DNA of 45,990 bases from the NCBI RefSeq assembly GCF_945957355.1, contig NZ_CAMFKM010000025.1, positions 1-45,990 on the forward strand, given 5' to 3'. A program made the translations under genes and the position numbers. This DNA is from an uncultured Reyranella sp. GTDB taxonomy: Bacteria; Pseudomonadota; Alphaproteobacteria; Reyranellales; Reyranellaceae. Every line of letters begins with the position of its first letter. The first letter of the stretch is position 1. Positions 31,484 through 39,281 of this stretch are shown here, one piece after another. The notes beneath the pieces are model-generated. The model did no database searches. It saw only the letters and a program-made list of their open reading frames with translations, and was not told where the DNA came from.

Positions 31484-32587
31484 TCACTCCGCCGCCTGGG
31501 CAAGGGCGGCCTGCTCGAGGCGTTTCTCGACCTCGGCGCGCAACGCCCGTACCACCACCAGCTCGGACTGGAAGTCGACATAGTGCGGCAGCTTGAGGTG
31601 CTGCACGAAGCCCGAGGCCTCGACATTGTCGCTGTGGGCCAGCACGAATTCCTCGTCCTGCGCGGGCGAGGTCACGGCCTCGCCGAGCTCATCGACCCGC
31701 AGCGCACGATCCACCAGGGCCATGGACATCGCCTTGCGCTCGACATGTCCGAAGGCGAGGCCATAACCGCGCGTGAACTGCGGCGGCACGTCGTGCGATC
31801 CGGCGAACTGGTTGACCATGTCGCACTCGGTCACTTCGATCTCGCCGATCTCGATGGCGAAGCCCAGCTCCTCCGGCACGAACGACACCGGCACGTGGCC
31901 GTAGCGGATCTCGCCGACGAAGGGGTGGTTGTTGCCGTAGCCGCGCTGCGTCGAATAGCCGAGCGCCAGCAGGAAACCTTCATCGCCGCGCGCCAGGTTC
32001 TGCAGACGCAGCGACCGGTCGGCCGGCAGCACCAGCGGCTCGCGCGTCAGGTCGCCCGCTTCGCCGTTGAGCCGGGACGGCGGCGGCTCGAGCAGCCCGT
32101 CGCGCTGCAGGATGTCGCCGACGCGCGGCAGGGTGTGCGCGGCATCGGCCGGCGCGGTCGGTGCTTCGGGACGTTCGCCCGCGGCGGCCAGCGAGAAGTC
32201 CAGCAGGCGGTGGGTATAGTCGTAGGTCGGGCCCAGGACCTGGCCGCCCGGCACGTCCTTGAAGGTCGCGGAGATGCGCCGCTCCGCCACCATGCGGGTG
32301 GTGTCGAGCGGCTCCGACGCGCCGAAGCGGGGCAGGGTGGTGCGATAGGCGCGCAGCAGGAAGATCGCCTCGATCAGGTCGCCGCGCGCCTGCTTGATGG
32401 CGAGAGCCGCGAGGCTGCGGTCGTAGCAGGAGCCTTCGGTCATGACGCGGTCGACGGCGAGGCCGAGCTGCTGGTCGATCTGTTCGAGCGACAGCTCGGA
32501 GACATCGCGGTCGCCGCGGCGCTTGTCGGCCACGAAATCCAGCGAATGGGCGATGGCGGTCTCACCGCCCTTGACCGCTACATACAT
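31484..32587 (-). CDS. phnI: C-P lyase core complex subunit PhnI
   Basis: A 367-residue PhnI, the nucleosidase of the core complex that displaces adenine from ATP with phosphonate. Conserved pieces are YVAVKGGETAIAHS, MTEGSCYDRSLAALAIKQARGD (quoted in part: SCYDRSLAALAIKQ), LLRAYRTTLPRFG, GYSTQRGYGNNHPFVGEIR (FALGYSTQRG region), and VKLPHYVDFQSEL (here LKLPHYVDFQSEL). I start it at the ATG at 32587; the open frame to 33232 is antisense or shadow of phnH. The start lies two bases downstream of the phnH stop. Confidence 0.96.
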   Translation of the reverse strand: MYVAVKGGETAIAHSLDFVADKRRGDRDVSELSLEQIDQQLGLAVDRVMTEGSCYDRSLAALAIKQARGDLIEAIFLLRAYRTTLPRFGASEPLDTTRMVAERRISATFKDVPGGQVLGPTYDYTHRLLDFSLAAAGERPEAPTAPADAAHTLPRVGDILQRDGLLEPPPSRLNGEAGDLTREPLVLPADRSLRLQNLARGDEGFLLALGYSTQRGYGNNHPFVGEIRYGHVPVSFVPEELGFAIEIGEIEVTECDMVNQFAGSHDVPPQFTRGYGLAFGHVERKAMSMALVDRALRVDELGEAVTSPAQDEEFVLAHSDNVEASGFVQHLKLPHYVDFQSELVVVRALRAEVEKRLEQAALAQAAE

Positions 32588-32589
32588 GG

Positions 32590-33180
32590 TCAGGCCTCCA
32601 CGGCGACGCTGCGCGGCAGCGCGATGAGTCGGGATCCGGAGGCGAAGACGAGGTCGACGCCGCAGGGAAAGAGAGCGTGGTTGGCGGACCAGGCCGGCCA
32701 GAAGCCGTCGCCCAGCCCGTCGATTGCGACGCGGACCTCTCTGTCGATGCCGGGCCCCCGCCAGATCGCGGGCTGGCCGCCGTCGAGCGCCGGCACTTCG
32801 ATCACCAAGGTTGCGGCGCGGTCGGGATAGGTATCGGTGCCGATGGCGAAGCCGGCGAAGGGCTCGCCGCCGCCGGCGACGATCACGCCGAAGGTCGCGG
32901 CCTCGCGCGCCTGGACGATCGGCGCACCGGCGTGGAAGCGCAGGAAGTCGCGGACCTCCTGCTTGTCGATCCCGGCCTCGAGCCAAAGCGGCGTCTCGCG
33001 GTCGGCGAAGGTCAGCAGGAAGCCGATCGCGGCGGTGCTCAGCGTGCCCGGGCCGGCCGGCGCATCGCGCAACTCGACGATGCGGCCGGGATGGGAGAAG
33101 GCATCGAGCACGCCGCGGAACAGGCGTTGCGCATCGTGCGGCGCATTGGTGAAGCCGGGGGCGAGAACCGTCGTGCTCAT
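32590..33180 (-). CDS. phnH: C-P lyase core complex subunit PhnH
   Basis: A 196-residue PhnH. Typical family features are the N-terminal GFTNAPHDAQRLFRGVLDAF, MSHPGRI-like FSHPGRIVEL, LTFADRETPLWLE, PGIDREVRV (GPGI) and FPCGVDLVFAS. PhnH binds the PhnGI pair and has a PLP-transferase-like fold without catalytic residues. It overlaps phnG by four bases (33177-33180). Confidence 0.95.
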   Translation of the reverse strand: MSTTVLAPGFTNAPHDAQRLFRGVLDAFSHPGRIVELRDAPAGPGTLSTAAIGFLLTFADRETPLWLEAGIDKQEVRDFLRFHAGAPIVQAREAATFGVIVAGGGEPFAGFAIGTDTYPDRAATLVIEVPALDGGQPAIWRGPGIDREVRVAIDGLGDGFWPAWSANHALFPCGVDLVFASGSRLIALPRSVAVEA

Positions 33181-33635
33181 GCGCCGCCCTCACGGGCGAC
33201 GGTGAAGAAGTCGACCCGGGTGGCGGCGGCACGCGCGGCGATCAGGCGGTGCCGGGCCTCGGCTTCATCGGCGAGCGGTGTCACGATCGCGGCTTCGAGC
33301 GTCTCGACCCATTCGGCGCGCTGGCCGAGCGCATCCACCGCGGCGACGATTTCGGCATGCCGTGCATCGCGGCCCCGGACATAGCCGAAGCCCATCTCGC
33401 CGCTGTCCAGTCGCACGGCCGCGCGCGTCACCGTCATTTCACCCGCGCAGAAGGGTGCGCCGGTGCCGGAAATGCGGCCCTGCACCATTACCAGCCCGAT
33501 CTCGGGTCGACGGAGGACGGTGTAGGCAGGTATCGGTCCGACCGCCTGCCAGAGGGAAGCGAGCCGCGTACCGGGCGCCTTTGCAAGGACGGAAAGCCAT
33601 CGCTGGCGGTGCGCGATCATGGAGGTGGACGACAT
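33177..33635 (-). CDS. phnG: C-P lyase core complex subunit PhnG
   Basis: A 152-residue PhnG, the first gene of the leftward operon. It has RQRWLSVLAKAPGTRLASLW, PEIGLVMVQGRISGTGAPF (family RPETGLVMVRGR), GEMTVTRAAVRL, GFGYVRGRDARHAE and the conserved C-terminal AATRVDFFTVARE. It forms the (PhnGHIJ)2 complex. The start may be the ATG at 33635 or one five codons later. phnF (GntR regulator), often placed upstream, is not in the window; instead pstS is divergent. Confidence 0.94.
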   Translation of the reverse strand: MSSTSMIAHRQRWLSVLAKAPGTRLASLWQAVGPIPAYTVLRRPEIGLVMVQGRISGTGAPFCAGEMTVTRAAVRLDSGEMGFGYVRGRDARHAEIVAAVDALGQRAEWVETLEAAIVTPLADEAEARHRLIAARAAATRVDFFTVAREGGA

Positions 33636-33674
33636 GGGGATGCTCTCGAAAGGGGCGCACCTTCGAGGGCCTGC

Positions 33675-33714
33675 GTTACGGTTCCGAGGGCGCGGCGTTA
33701 AATTAATGTGACGG
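33675..33714 (-). promoter_or_regulatory. Candidate PhoB site upstream of phnG
   Basis: On the - strand, CCGTCAC (33714-33708) and CCGTAAC (33681-33675) lie exactly 33 bases apart, three times the 11-base PhoB repeat, with a weak unit ATTTAAC (33703-33697) between. They sit 40-80 bases before the phnG start. The inner units are poor matches, so this is tentative. Confidence 0.35.
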
Positions 33715-33745
33715 GATGCCGACGCCGGGCCCGGCCGCCAACCCC

Positions 33746-33759
33746 TTGATTTGGGTCAA
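33746..33759. promoter_or_regulatory. FNR/FixK-type site between phnG and pstS
   Basis: TTGATTTGGGTCAA matches the FNR/FixK consensus TTGAT-N4-ATCAA at all conserved positions but one (G for A), a variant common in alphaproteobacterial anaeroboxes. It lies 111 bases from the phnG start and 136 from pstS, so either gene could be controlled. Confidence 0.65.
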
Positions 33760-33803
33760 TTATTCATGGCCGGCCGAGGGGCATCGTGTCGGGCAGGCCG
33801 TCT

Positions 33804-33832
33804 CTGTAACCGGATTGTCACATATCCGTCAT
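33804..33832 (+). promoter_or_regulatory. PhoB box upstream of pstS
   Basis: Three 7-base units at exact 11-base spacing: CTGTAAC (33804-33810), TTGTCAC (33815-33821) and CCGTCAT (33826-33832). The last two with spacer ATAT give a near-consensus Pho box (CTGTCAT-N4-CTGTCAT). It ends 62 bases before the pstS start. Confidence 0.85.
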
Positions 33833-33894
33833 ATGAGGGAGACGTACGGCTCCTAGATGACGGGCGCTTCGAAATTCACCGAAGGAGAAACCCC

Positions 33895-34938
33895 GTGAAC
33901 CTTACCAAGATCGTCCTTACGGCAGCTTTCGCGCTGTCGCCGGCGGCTGCCTATGCCATCGACATTTCCGGCGCCGGCGCCACCTTCCCCTACCCGATCT
34001 ATGCCAAGTGGGCCGACAGCTACAAGAAGGAGACCGGTAACGGTCTCAACTACCAGTCGATCGGCTCGGGCGGCGGCATCAAGCAGATCAAGGCCAAGAC
34101 CGTGACCTTCGGCGCCACCGACGCGCCTCTATCGGGCAAGGATCTCGACGAGACCGGGCTCGCGCAGTTCCCGATGGTGATGGGCGCGATCGTCCCCGTC
34201 GTGAACCTCGAAGGTATCAAGCCGGGCGAACTGACCCTCGACGGTCCGACCGTTGCCAGGATTTATCTGGGTGAAGTGAAGAGCTGGGACGACCCGGCGA
34301 TCGTCAAGCTCAATCCGAACGTCAAGCTGCCCAAGCAGGCCATCGTCCCGGTGCGCCGTTCGGACGGATCGGGCACGACCTACAACTTCGCCTACTACCT
34401 GGCCGACGTGAGCCCGGACTGGAAGACGAAGGTCGGCGTGAGCACGGCGCTGCAGTGGCCGGTGGGTATCGGCGCCAAGGGCAACGAGGGCGTCGCCGGC
34501 AACGTGGCGCAGACCAAGGGCTCGATTGGCTATGTCGAGTACGCCTACGCCAAGCAGAACAAGCTGATCCACACCAAGATGGTCAACAAGGCCGGCAAGA
34601 CGGTCGAGCCGACCTCGGCCGCGTTCCAGGCCGCCGCCGCCAACGCCGACTGGAAGTCGCAGCCCGGCTACGGCGTGATCCTCGCCAACCAGCCCGGCGA
34701 CCAGTCCTGGCCGATGACCGCCGCGACCTGGATCCTGCTCTACAAGAAGCCGGAGAAGGCCGCCGAGACCGCCGAGGCGCTGAAGTTCTTCGCCTGGTCC
34801 TATGCCAAGGGCGCCAAGGCTGCCGAGGAGCTCGACTACGTGCCGATGCCGGCCAACGTCGTGGGCGACATCCAGAAGATGTGGCAGGCCGAGATCAAGA
34901 GCGCGGACGGCAAGCCGCTCTACTCGCCGACCAACTAG
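33895..34938 (+). CDS. pstS: Phosphate ABC transporter substrate-binding protein PstS
   Basis: A 347-residue periplasmic phosphate-binding protein. It starts at GTG 33895, after a good ribosome site (GAAGGAG); the open frame further upstream overlaps the Pho box. The signal peptide is MNLTKIVLTAAFALSPAAAYA. Phosphate-binding and family motifs are ISGAGATFPYPIYAKWADSY, NYQSIGSGGGIKQI, TFGATDAPL, VRRSDGSGTTYNFAYYL and GSIGYVEYAYA. It is first in pstSCAB-phoU-phoB, with a hairpin after it. Confidence 0.97.
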   Translation: MNLTKIVLTAAFALSPAAAYAIDISGAGATFPYPIYAKWADSYKKETGNGLNYQSIGSGGGIKQIKAKTVTFGATDAPLSGKDLDETGLAQFPMVMGAIVPVVNLEGIKPGELTLDGPTVARIYLGEVKSWDDPAIVKLNPNVKLPKQAIVPVRRSDGSGTTYNFAYYLADVSPDWKTKVGVSTALQWPVGIGAKGNEGVAGNVAQTKGSIGYVEYAYAKQNKLIHTKMVNKAGKTVEPTSAAFQAAAANADWKSQPGYGVILANQPGDQSWPMTAATWILLYKKPEKAAETAEALKFFAWSYAKGAKAAEELDYVPMPANVVGDIQKMWQAEIKSADGKPLYSPTN

Positions 34939-34947
34939 GATCGCGAC

Positions 34948-34979
34948 GGGGCGGGTGGTGACACCCGCCCCTCATTCTT
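34948..34979 (+). terminator. Hairpin between pstS and pstC (partial terminator/processing signal)
   Basis: A perfect 10-bp stem GGGGCGGGTG (34948-34957) / CACCCGCCCC (34962-34971), loop GTGA, then TCATTCTTG. The short T-rich tail suggests leaky termination or 3' protection, so that pstS mRNA exceeds pstC, as binding protein genes often need. Confidence 0.7.
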
Positions 34980-34989
34980 GGGGAGTTGA

Positions 34990-36003
34990 ATGGCTTCGGG
35001 GGAACGGGACGTGAGTGAAGTTGCACTAAAGGGCGCCAGCGCACCGGCGGCGGGATCGGCCTCGCGGGCAGCCGTGTTGCGACGCCTGAGGCTGACCGAC
35101 TCGATATTCCACGGGCTCACGCGCGGCGCCTCGCTCGCCGTGCTCGCCCTGCTGAGCGGCGTCATCATCGCCCTCATCATCGGCGCGGCGCCCGCGCTCG
35201 GCACCTTCGGCTTCGGCTTCCTGTTCGACGAATCCTGGAACCCGGTGACCGAGCGGTTCGGTGCGCTGGCGCCGATCTTCGGCACCCTGGTCACGTCCCT
35301 CATCGCCATGCTGATCGCGGTGCCGGTCGGCCTGATGGTCGCCTTCTTCCTCACCGAGCTCTGCCCGAAGGCGCTGCGCCGCCCGATCGGCATCGCCATC
35401 GAGCTGCTCGCCGGCATTCCCAGCATCATCTACGGCATCTGGGGCCTGTTCGTGTTCGCGCCGTTCCTGCAGCAGTACGTGCAGCCCTTCTTCATCGGCG
35501 CGTTCGAGAACGTGCCGGTCCTGTCGACGCTGTTCGCGGGCCCGCCCTACGGCATCGGCATGTTCACCGCCGGCCTGATCCTCGCCATCATGGTCCTGCC
35601 CTTCGTGACCTCGATCTCGCGCGACGTGTTCGACGCGGTGCCGCCGGTCCTCAAGGAAGCCGCCTACGGCGTCGGCTGCACGACCTGGGAAGTGTTCCGC
35701 CACGTCGTCCTGCCGTTCACGCGGGTGGGCGTCATCGGCGGCTTCATGCTGGGCCTCGGCCGCGCGCTGGGCGAGACGATGGCCGTCACCTTCGTGATCG
35801 GCAACGCCCATCACGTCTCGGCCTCGCTGTTCGCTCCCGGCACGACGATTTCGGCCTCGATCGCCAACGAATTCACCGAGGCGGTGGGCGACCTCTACAC
35901 CTCGTCGCTGATCGCGCTCGGCCTCATCCTCTTCTTCATCACCTTCTGCGTGCTGGCGATCGCGCGTTACATGCTGCTCCGCCTGCAGCGGCAGGGGAGG
36001 TAA
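34990..36003 (+). CDS. pstC: Phosphate ABC transporter permease PstC
   Basis: A 337-residue inner-membrane permease with about six transmembrane helices after a longer N-terminal arm (1-40). Typical are GIPSIIYGIWGLFVFAPFL, the EAA-type loop LKEAAYGVGCTTWEVFRHVVLPF and LGLGRALGETMAVTFVIGNA. It pairs with PstA to form the phosphate channel. GGGGAG precedes the ATG. pstA starts five bases after its stop. Confidence 0.96.
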   Translation: MASGERDVSEVALKGASAPAAGSASRAAVLRRLRLTDSIFHGLTRGASLAVLALLSGVIIALIIGAAPALGTFGFGFLFDESWNPVTERFGALAPIFGTLVTSLIAMLIAVPVGLMVAFFLTELCPKALRRPIGIAIELLAGIPSIIYGIWGLFVFAPFLQQYVQPFFIGAFENVPVLSTLFAGPPYGIGMFTAGLILAIMVLPFVTSISRDVFDAVPPVLKEAAYGVGCTTWEVFRHVVLPFTRVGVIGGFMLGLGRALGETMAVTFVIGNAHHVSASLFAPGTTISASIANEFTEAVGDLYTSSLIALGLILFFITFCVLAIARYMLLRLQRQGR

Positions 36004-36008
36004 CGTCA

Positions 36009-36881
36009 ATGGCCATCACCACCTCCAAGACGGCCGCCATCGACAGTCCGCTCTACGCGGGCCGCCGTCGCCGCAATGCCATCGCCAAGGGACTGGCGCT
36101 CGCCGCCACGATCTTCGGCCTGGGCTGGCTGGTCCTGATCCTCGGCGTCCTGCTCTACCAGGGAATCGGCGGGCTCTCGCTTTCGGTGTTCACCGAGAAT
36201 ACGCCGCCGCCGGGCGCCGCGGGCGGCCTGCTCAACGCGATCGTCGGCAGCCTCGTGATGACGATCCTGGCCGTGATCATCGGCACGCCGATCGGCATCC
36301 TGGCCGGCACCTACCTCGCCGAGTACGGCCGTCACGACAAGCTCTCGAGCGTCGTGCGCTTCATCAACGACATCCTGCTCAGCGCGCCGTCGATCGTGAT
36401 CGGCCTGTTTGTCTACGAGATCATGGTGGCGCCGATGGGCCACTTCTCGGGATGGGCCGGCGCGGTCGCGCTCGCGGTCATCGTGATCCCCGTCGTGGTC
36501 CGCACGACCGAGGACATGCTGAGCCTGGTGCCCGACACGCTGCGCGAGGCCGCCGCCTCGATCGGCCTGCCGCGCGCCCACATGATCGTCCGCATCGCCT
36601 ATCGTGCGGCGCAGGCAGGTATCGTCACCGGCGTCCTGCTGGCCATCGCCCGCATCAGCGGCGAAACCGCGCCGCTCCTGTTCACCGCCCTGAACAACCA
36701 GTTCTGGAGCATGAACATGAACCAGCCGATGCCCAGCCTGCCGGTGGTCATCTTCCAGTTCGCCCTGTCGCCCTATGCCGAATGGCAGAAGCTCGCCTGG
36801 ACCGGCGCGCTCCTGATCACCGTCACCGTCCTGGGGCTCAGCATCCTGGCCCGTTCGCTCACCTCCGCGAGGAAATCCTGA
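36009..36881 (+). CDS. pstA: Phosphate ABC transporter permease PstA
   Basis: A 290-residue permease with six transmembrane helices. The marks are GGLLNAIVGSLVMTILAVIIGTPIGILAGTYLAEYG (quoted in part: GTPIGILAGTYLAEYG), FINDILLSAPSIVIGLF, the EAA loop LREAAASIGLPRAHMIVRI and AIARISGETAPLLFTALNNQ. The stop overlaps the pstB start (TGATG), coupling translation. Confidence 0.96.
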   Translation: MAITTSKTAAIDSPLYAGRRRRNAIAKGLALAATIFGLGWLVLILGVLLYQGIGGLSLSVFTENTPPPGAAGGLLNAIVGSLVMTILAVIIGTPIGILAGTYLAEYGRHDKLSSVVRFINDILLSAPSIVIGLFVYEIMVAPMGHFSGWAGAVALAVIVIPVVVRTTEDMLSLVPDTLREAAASIGLPRAHMIVRIAYRAAQAGIVTGVLLAIARISGETAPLLFTALNNQFWSMNMNQPMPSLPVVIFQFALSPYAEWQKLAWTGALLITVTVLGLSILARSLTSARKS

Positions 36882-37711
36882 TGTCCATGCAATCCTCGGA
36901 AACGCCCAGCGTCGCCGTTCCCGTCGCGAGCCACGCCAAGCTCGACGTCTCGACGCTCACGCCCAAGATTTCGATCAAGAACCTCGAATTCTTCTACGGC
37001 GACAGCCGGGCGCTCAAGGGCATCACCATGTCGCTCTACGCCAACAAGGCGACGGCGTTCATCGGACCCTCGGGCTGCGGCAAGTCGACCCTGCTGCGCA
37101 TCCTGAACCGGATGTACGACCTCTATCCCGGTCAGCGCGCCACCGGCGAAGTGATGTTCGACGGCGACAATCTCCTGCGCGACGGCCAGGACATCAACCT
37201 GCTGCGCGCGCGCATCGGCATGGTGTTCCAGAAGCCGACGCCGTTCCCGATGTCGATCTACGAGAACATCGCCTTCGGCATCCGTCTCTACGAGAACCTG
37301 CCCAAGTCGGAGCTCGACGGCCGGGTCGAGCACGCGCTGCGTCGCGGCGCGCTGTGGGACGAGGTCAAGGACAAGCTGAACGCCAGCGGCCAGAGCCTGT
37401 CGGGTGGCCAGCAGCAGCGGCTCTGCATCGCCCGCACCGTGGCGGTGAAGCCCGAAGTCATCCTGTTCGACGAACCCTGCTCGGCGCTCGATCCGATCTC
37501 GACGGCCAAGATCGAGGAGCTGATCGACGAGCTGAAGCAGGACTACACGATCGTCATCGTGACCCACAACATGCAGCAGGCCGCCCGCGTCTCGGACTTC
37601 ACCGCCTTCATGTACCTGGGCGAACTGGTCGAGTTCGGCGCGACCGCCACTTTGTTCACCACCCCGACCGACAAGCGCACCCAGGCCTACATCACCGGCC
37701 GGTTCGGCTGA
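36881..37711 (+). CDS. pstB: Phosphate ABC transporter ATP-binding protein PstB
   Basis: A 276-residue ATPase with the PstB signature. It has an N-terminal tail of about 30 residues, then FYGDSRALKGITMSLYAN, Walker A GPSGCGKSTLLRILNRM, VFQKPTPFPMSIYENIAFGIRL (PstB-specific; quoted in part: VFQKPTPFPMSIYENIA), LSGGQQQRLCIARTV and VILFDEPCSALDPIS. The start is the ATG at 36881; the longer frame overlaps pstA. It ends 32 bases before phoU. Confidence 0.97.
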   Translation: MSMQSSETPSVAVPVASHAKLDVSTLTPKISIKNLEFFYGDSRALKGITMSLYANKATAFIGPSGCGKSTLLRILNRMYDLYPGQRATGEVMFDGDNLLRDGQDINLLRARIGMVFQKPTPFPMSIYENIAFGIRLYENLPKSELDGRVEHALRRGALWDEVKDKLNASGQSLSGGQQQRLCIARTVAVKPEVILFDEPCSALDPISTAKIEELIDELKQDYTIVIVTHNMQQAARVSDFTAFMYLGELVEFGATATLFTTPTDKRTQAYITGRFG

Positions 37712-37743
37712 GCGGCCACGAGAACGAGAAGAAGGGACAGATC

Positions 37744-38454
37744 ATGCCCGAGCATACCCTGAAGCGGTTCGACGAGGAGCTGGAGCGGCTGAGCGCCACG
37801 ATCAGCGAGATGGGCGGCCTGGCCGAGAGCCAGCTCGCACAGGCGCTTCGTGCCCTGCGCGATCGCGACACGGAGATCGCGGAGAAGGTGATCGTCGAGG
37901 ATCCGCGCGTGGATGCGCTCGACGTGGCGGTGCAGGAGCAGACCGTGCGGCTGCTGGCGCTGCGCCAGCCGATGGCGGTCGACCTGCGCGTCATCCTGTC
38001 GTCGATCAAGATCGCGGCCGCCCTCGAACGCATCGCCGACTATGCGAAGAACACAGCCAAGCGCAGCATCGTGCTGGCCCAGATGGCGCCGCCGGTCTCG
38101 GGGGTCGCCGGCATCGACCGGCTGGGCCGCCTGGTGCGCGCCGCCCTCAAGGACGTCCTCGACGCCTTCGCCCATGGCGACGTCGTCAAGGCGCGCGACG
38201 TGTGGGAACGCGACGAGGAGATCGACCAGGTCTATACGGGCCTGTTCCGCGAGCTGCTCACCTATATGATGGAGGATCCGCGCACGATCACCGCGTGCAC
38301 GCATCTCATGTTCATGGCCAAGAACATCGAACGGGCCGGCGATCACGTCACCAACATCGCCGAGCTGGTGAGCTTCCGCACGACAGGCCACGGCTTCGAC
38401 GAGGTCCGGCCGAAGGGCAGCGAGGCGATATACGCCGCGGGCAGCACGCCGTGA
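37744..38454 (+). CDS. phoU: Phosphate signalling protein PhoU
   Basis: A 236-residue PhoU with two three-helix bundles. The repeated metal-binding E/DxxxD motifs are seen: ALERIADYAKNTAKR in the first repeat and NIERAGDHVTNIAE in the second. PhoU links the Pst transporter to PhoR, holding the Pho response off when phosphate is plentiful, and limits phosphate uptake. The C-terminus carries about 20 extra residues (FDEVRPKGSEAIYAAG). It lies directly before phoB. Confidence 0.96.
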   Translation: MPEHTLKRFDEELERLSATISEMGGLAESQLAQALRALRDRDTEIAEKVIVEDPRVDALDVAVQEQTVRLLALRQPMAVDLRVILSSIKIAAALERIADYAKNTAKRSIVLAQMAPPVSGVAGIDRLGRLVRAALKDVLDAFAHGDVVKARDVWERDEEIDQVYTGLFRELLTYMMEDPRTITACTHLMFMAKNIERAGDHVTNIAELVSFRTTGHGFDEVRPKGSEAIYAAGSTP

Positions 38455-38501
38455 GTATGGTGGCCACCAGCCCAACGCGTCGCGACGCGCCGACCTCGTC
38501 C

Positions 38502-39194
38502 ATGAAGCCGCACGTGCTGATCGTCGAGGACGAGACGGCGCTGGTCGAGCTGCTGCGCTACAATCTCGAGCAGTCGGGCTTCAAGGTCGCCGTCGCTTAC
38601 GATGGCGAAGAGGCGCTGCGCTCCGTGCAGGAAGATGTGCCCGACCTCATCCTGCTCGACTGGATGCTGCCCCTGATGTCGGGCATCGAGGTCTGCCGCC
38701 AGCTGCGCCGTCAGACATCGACCGCCAACGTGCCGATCATCATGCTGACGGCGCGCGGCGAGGAGGGCGACCGTGTGCGCGGCCTCGACGCCGGTGCCGA
38801 CGATTACGTCCCGAAACCCTTCTCGCCCACCGAGCTGGTGGCGCGCATCCGTGCCGTGCTGCGGCGCATTCGCCCGGCGCTGGCCGACGAGGCGTTGTCT
38901 TACGCCGACATCGTCATGGACCTGGTGGCGCATCGCGTGACGCGCGGCGGCAAGCCGCTGCATCTCGGCCCCACCGAGTTCCGCCTGCTCCGTCACTTCA
39001 TGGAGCATCCGGGCCGCGTCTTCTCGCGCGAGCAGCTCCTCGATTCGGTGTGGGGCAAGGACGTCTATGTCGAGGCCCGAACCGTCGACGTCCACATCCG
39101 CCGCCTGCGCATCGCCCTGAACAGCGACAATCATACCGATGTGATCCGCACCGTCCGTGCCGCCGGCTACGCGCTCGATTCGACGCCGGGCTGA
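38502..39194 (+). CDS. phoB: Phosphate regulon response regulator PhoB
   Basis: A 230-residue OmpR-family regulator with start MKPHVLIVEDE at 38502, the usual PhoB length. An ATG at 38457, just after the phoU stop, would add 15 residues and is also possible; neither has a clear ribosome site. The receiver has the ED pair, phosphoacceptor LILLDWMLPLMSG, TARGEEGDRVRGLDAGADDY and KPFSP. The DNA-binding domain has LGPTEFRLLRHFMEHPGRVFSREQLLDSVWG (quoted in part: GPTEFRLLRHFMEHPG) and VDVHIRRLRIAL. The site at 33804-33832 is its probable target. phoR is not adjacent. Confidence 0.95.
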   Translation: MKPHVLIVEDETALVELLRYNLEQSGFKVAVAYDGEEALRSVQEDVPDLILLDWMLPLMSGIEVCRQLRRQTSTANVPIIMLTARGEEGDRVRGLDAGADDYVPKPFSPTELVARIRAVLRRIRPALADEALSYADIVMDLVAHRVTRGGKPLHLGPTEFRLLRHFMEHPGRVFSREQLLDSVWGKDVYVEARTVDVHIRRLRIALNSDNHTDVIRTVRAAGYALDSTPG

Positions 39195-39242
39195 TCCGGC
39201 GCGAGGGAAAAGCGGTTGCGCCCCGCGGGTTTTCCACACGCC

Positions 39243-39276
39243 CAGTAACGTTTTTGTAGCGTCGGAGGCCTAGAGA
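39243..39276 (+). promoter_or_regulatory. Pho-box-like motif and -10 downstream of phoB
   Basis: CAGTAAC (39243-39249), GTTT, and TTGTAGC (39254-39260) align with the CTGTAAC/TTGTCAC units of the pstS box and with the pair upstream of phnC. Ten bases later is TAGAGA (39271-39276), a -10-like hexamer at about the spacing seen in PhoB-activated promoters. Confidence 0.3.
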
Positions 39277-39281
39277 GAGCT

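Noticed and set aside
31484..33232. A single 582-codon frame spanning phnI and phnH
   Set aside because: Only the part from 32587 down matches PhnI; phnH is in another frame.
33751..33894. Upstream extension of pstS to 33751
   Set aside because: It would run through the Pho box and give no signal peptide at the N-terminus; the GTG at 33895 has both a ribosome site and a signal peptide.
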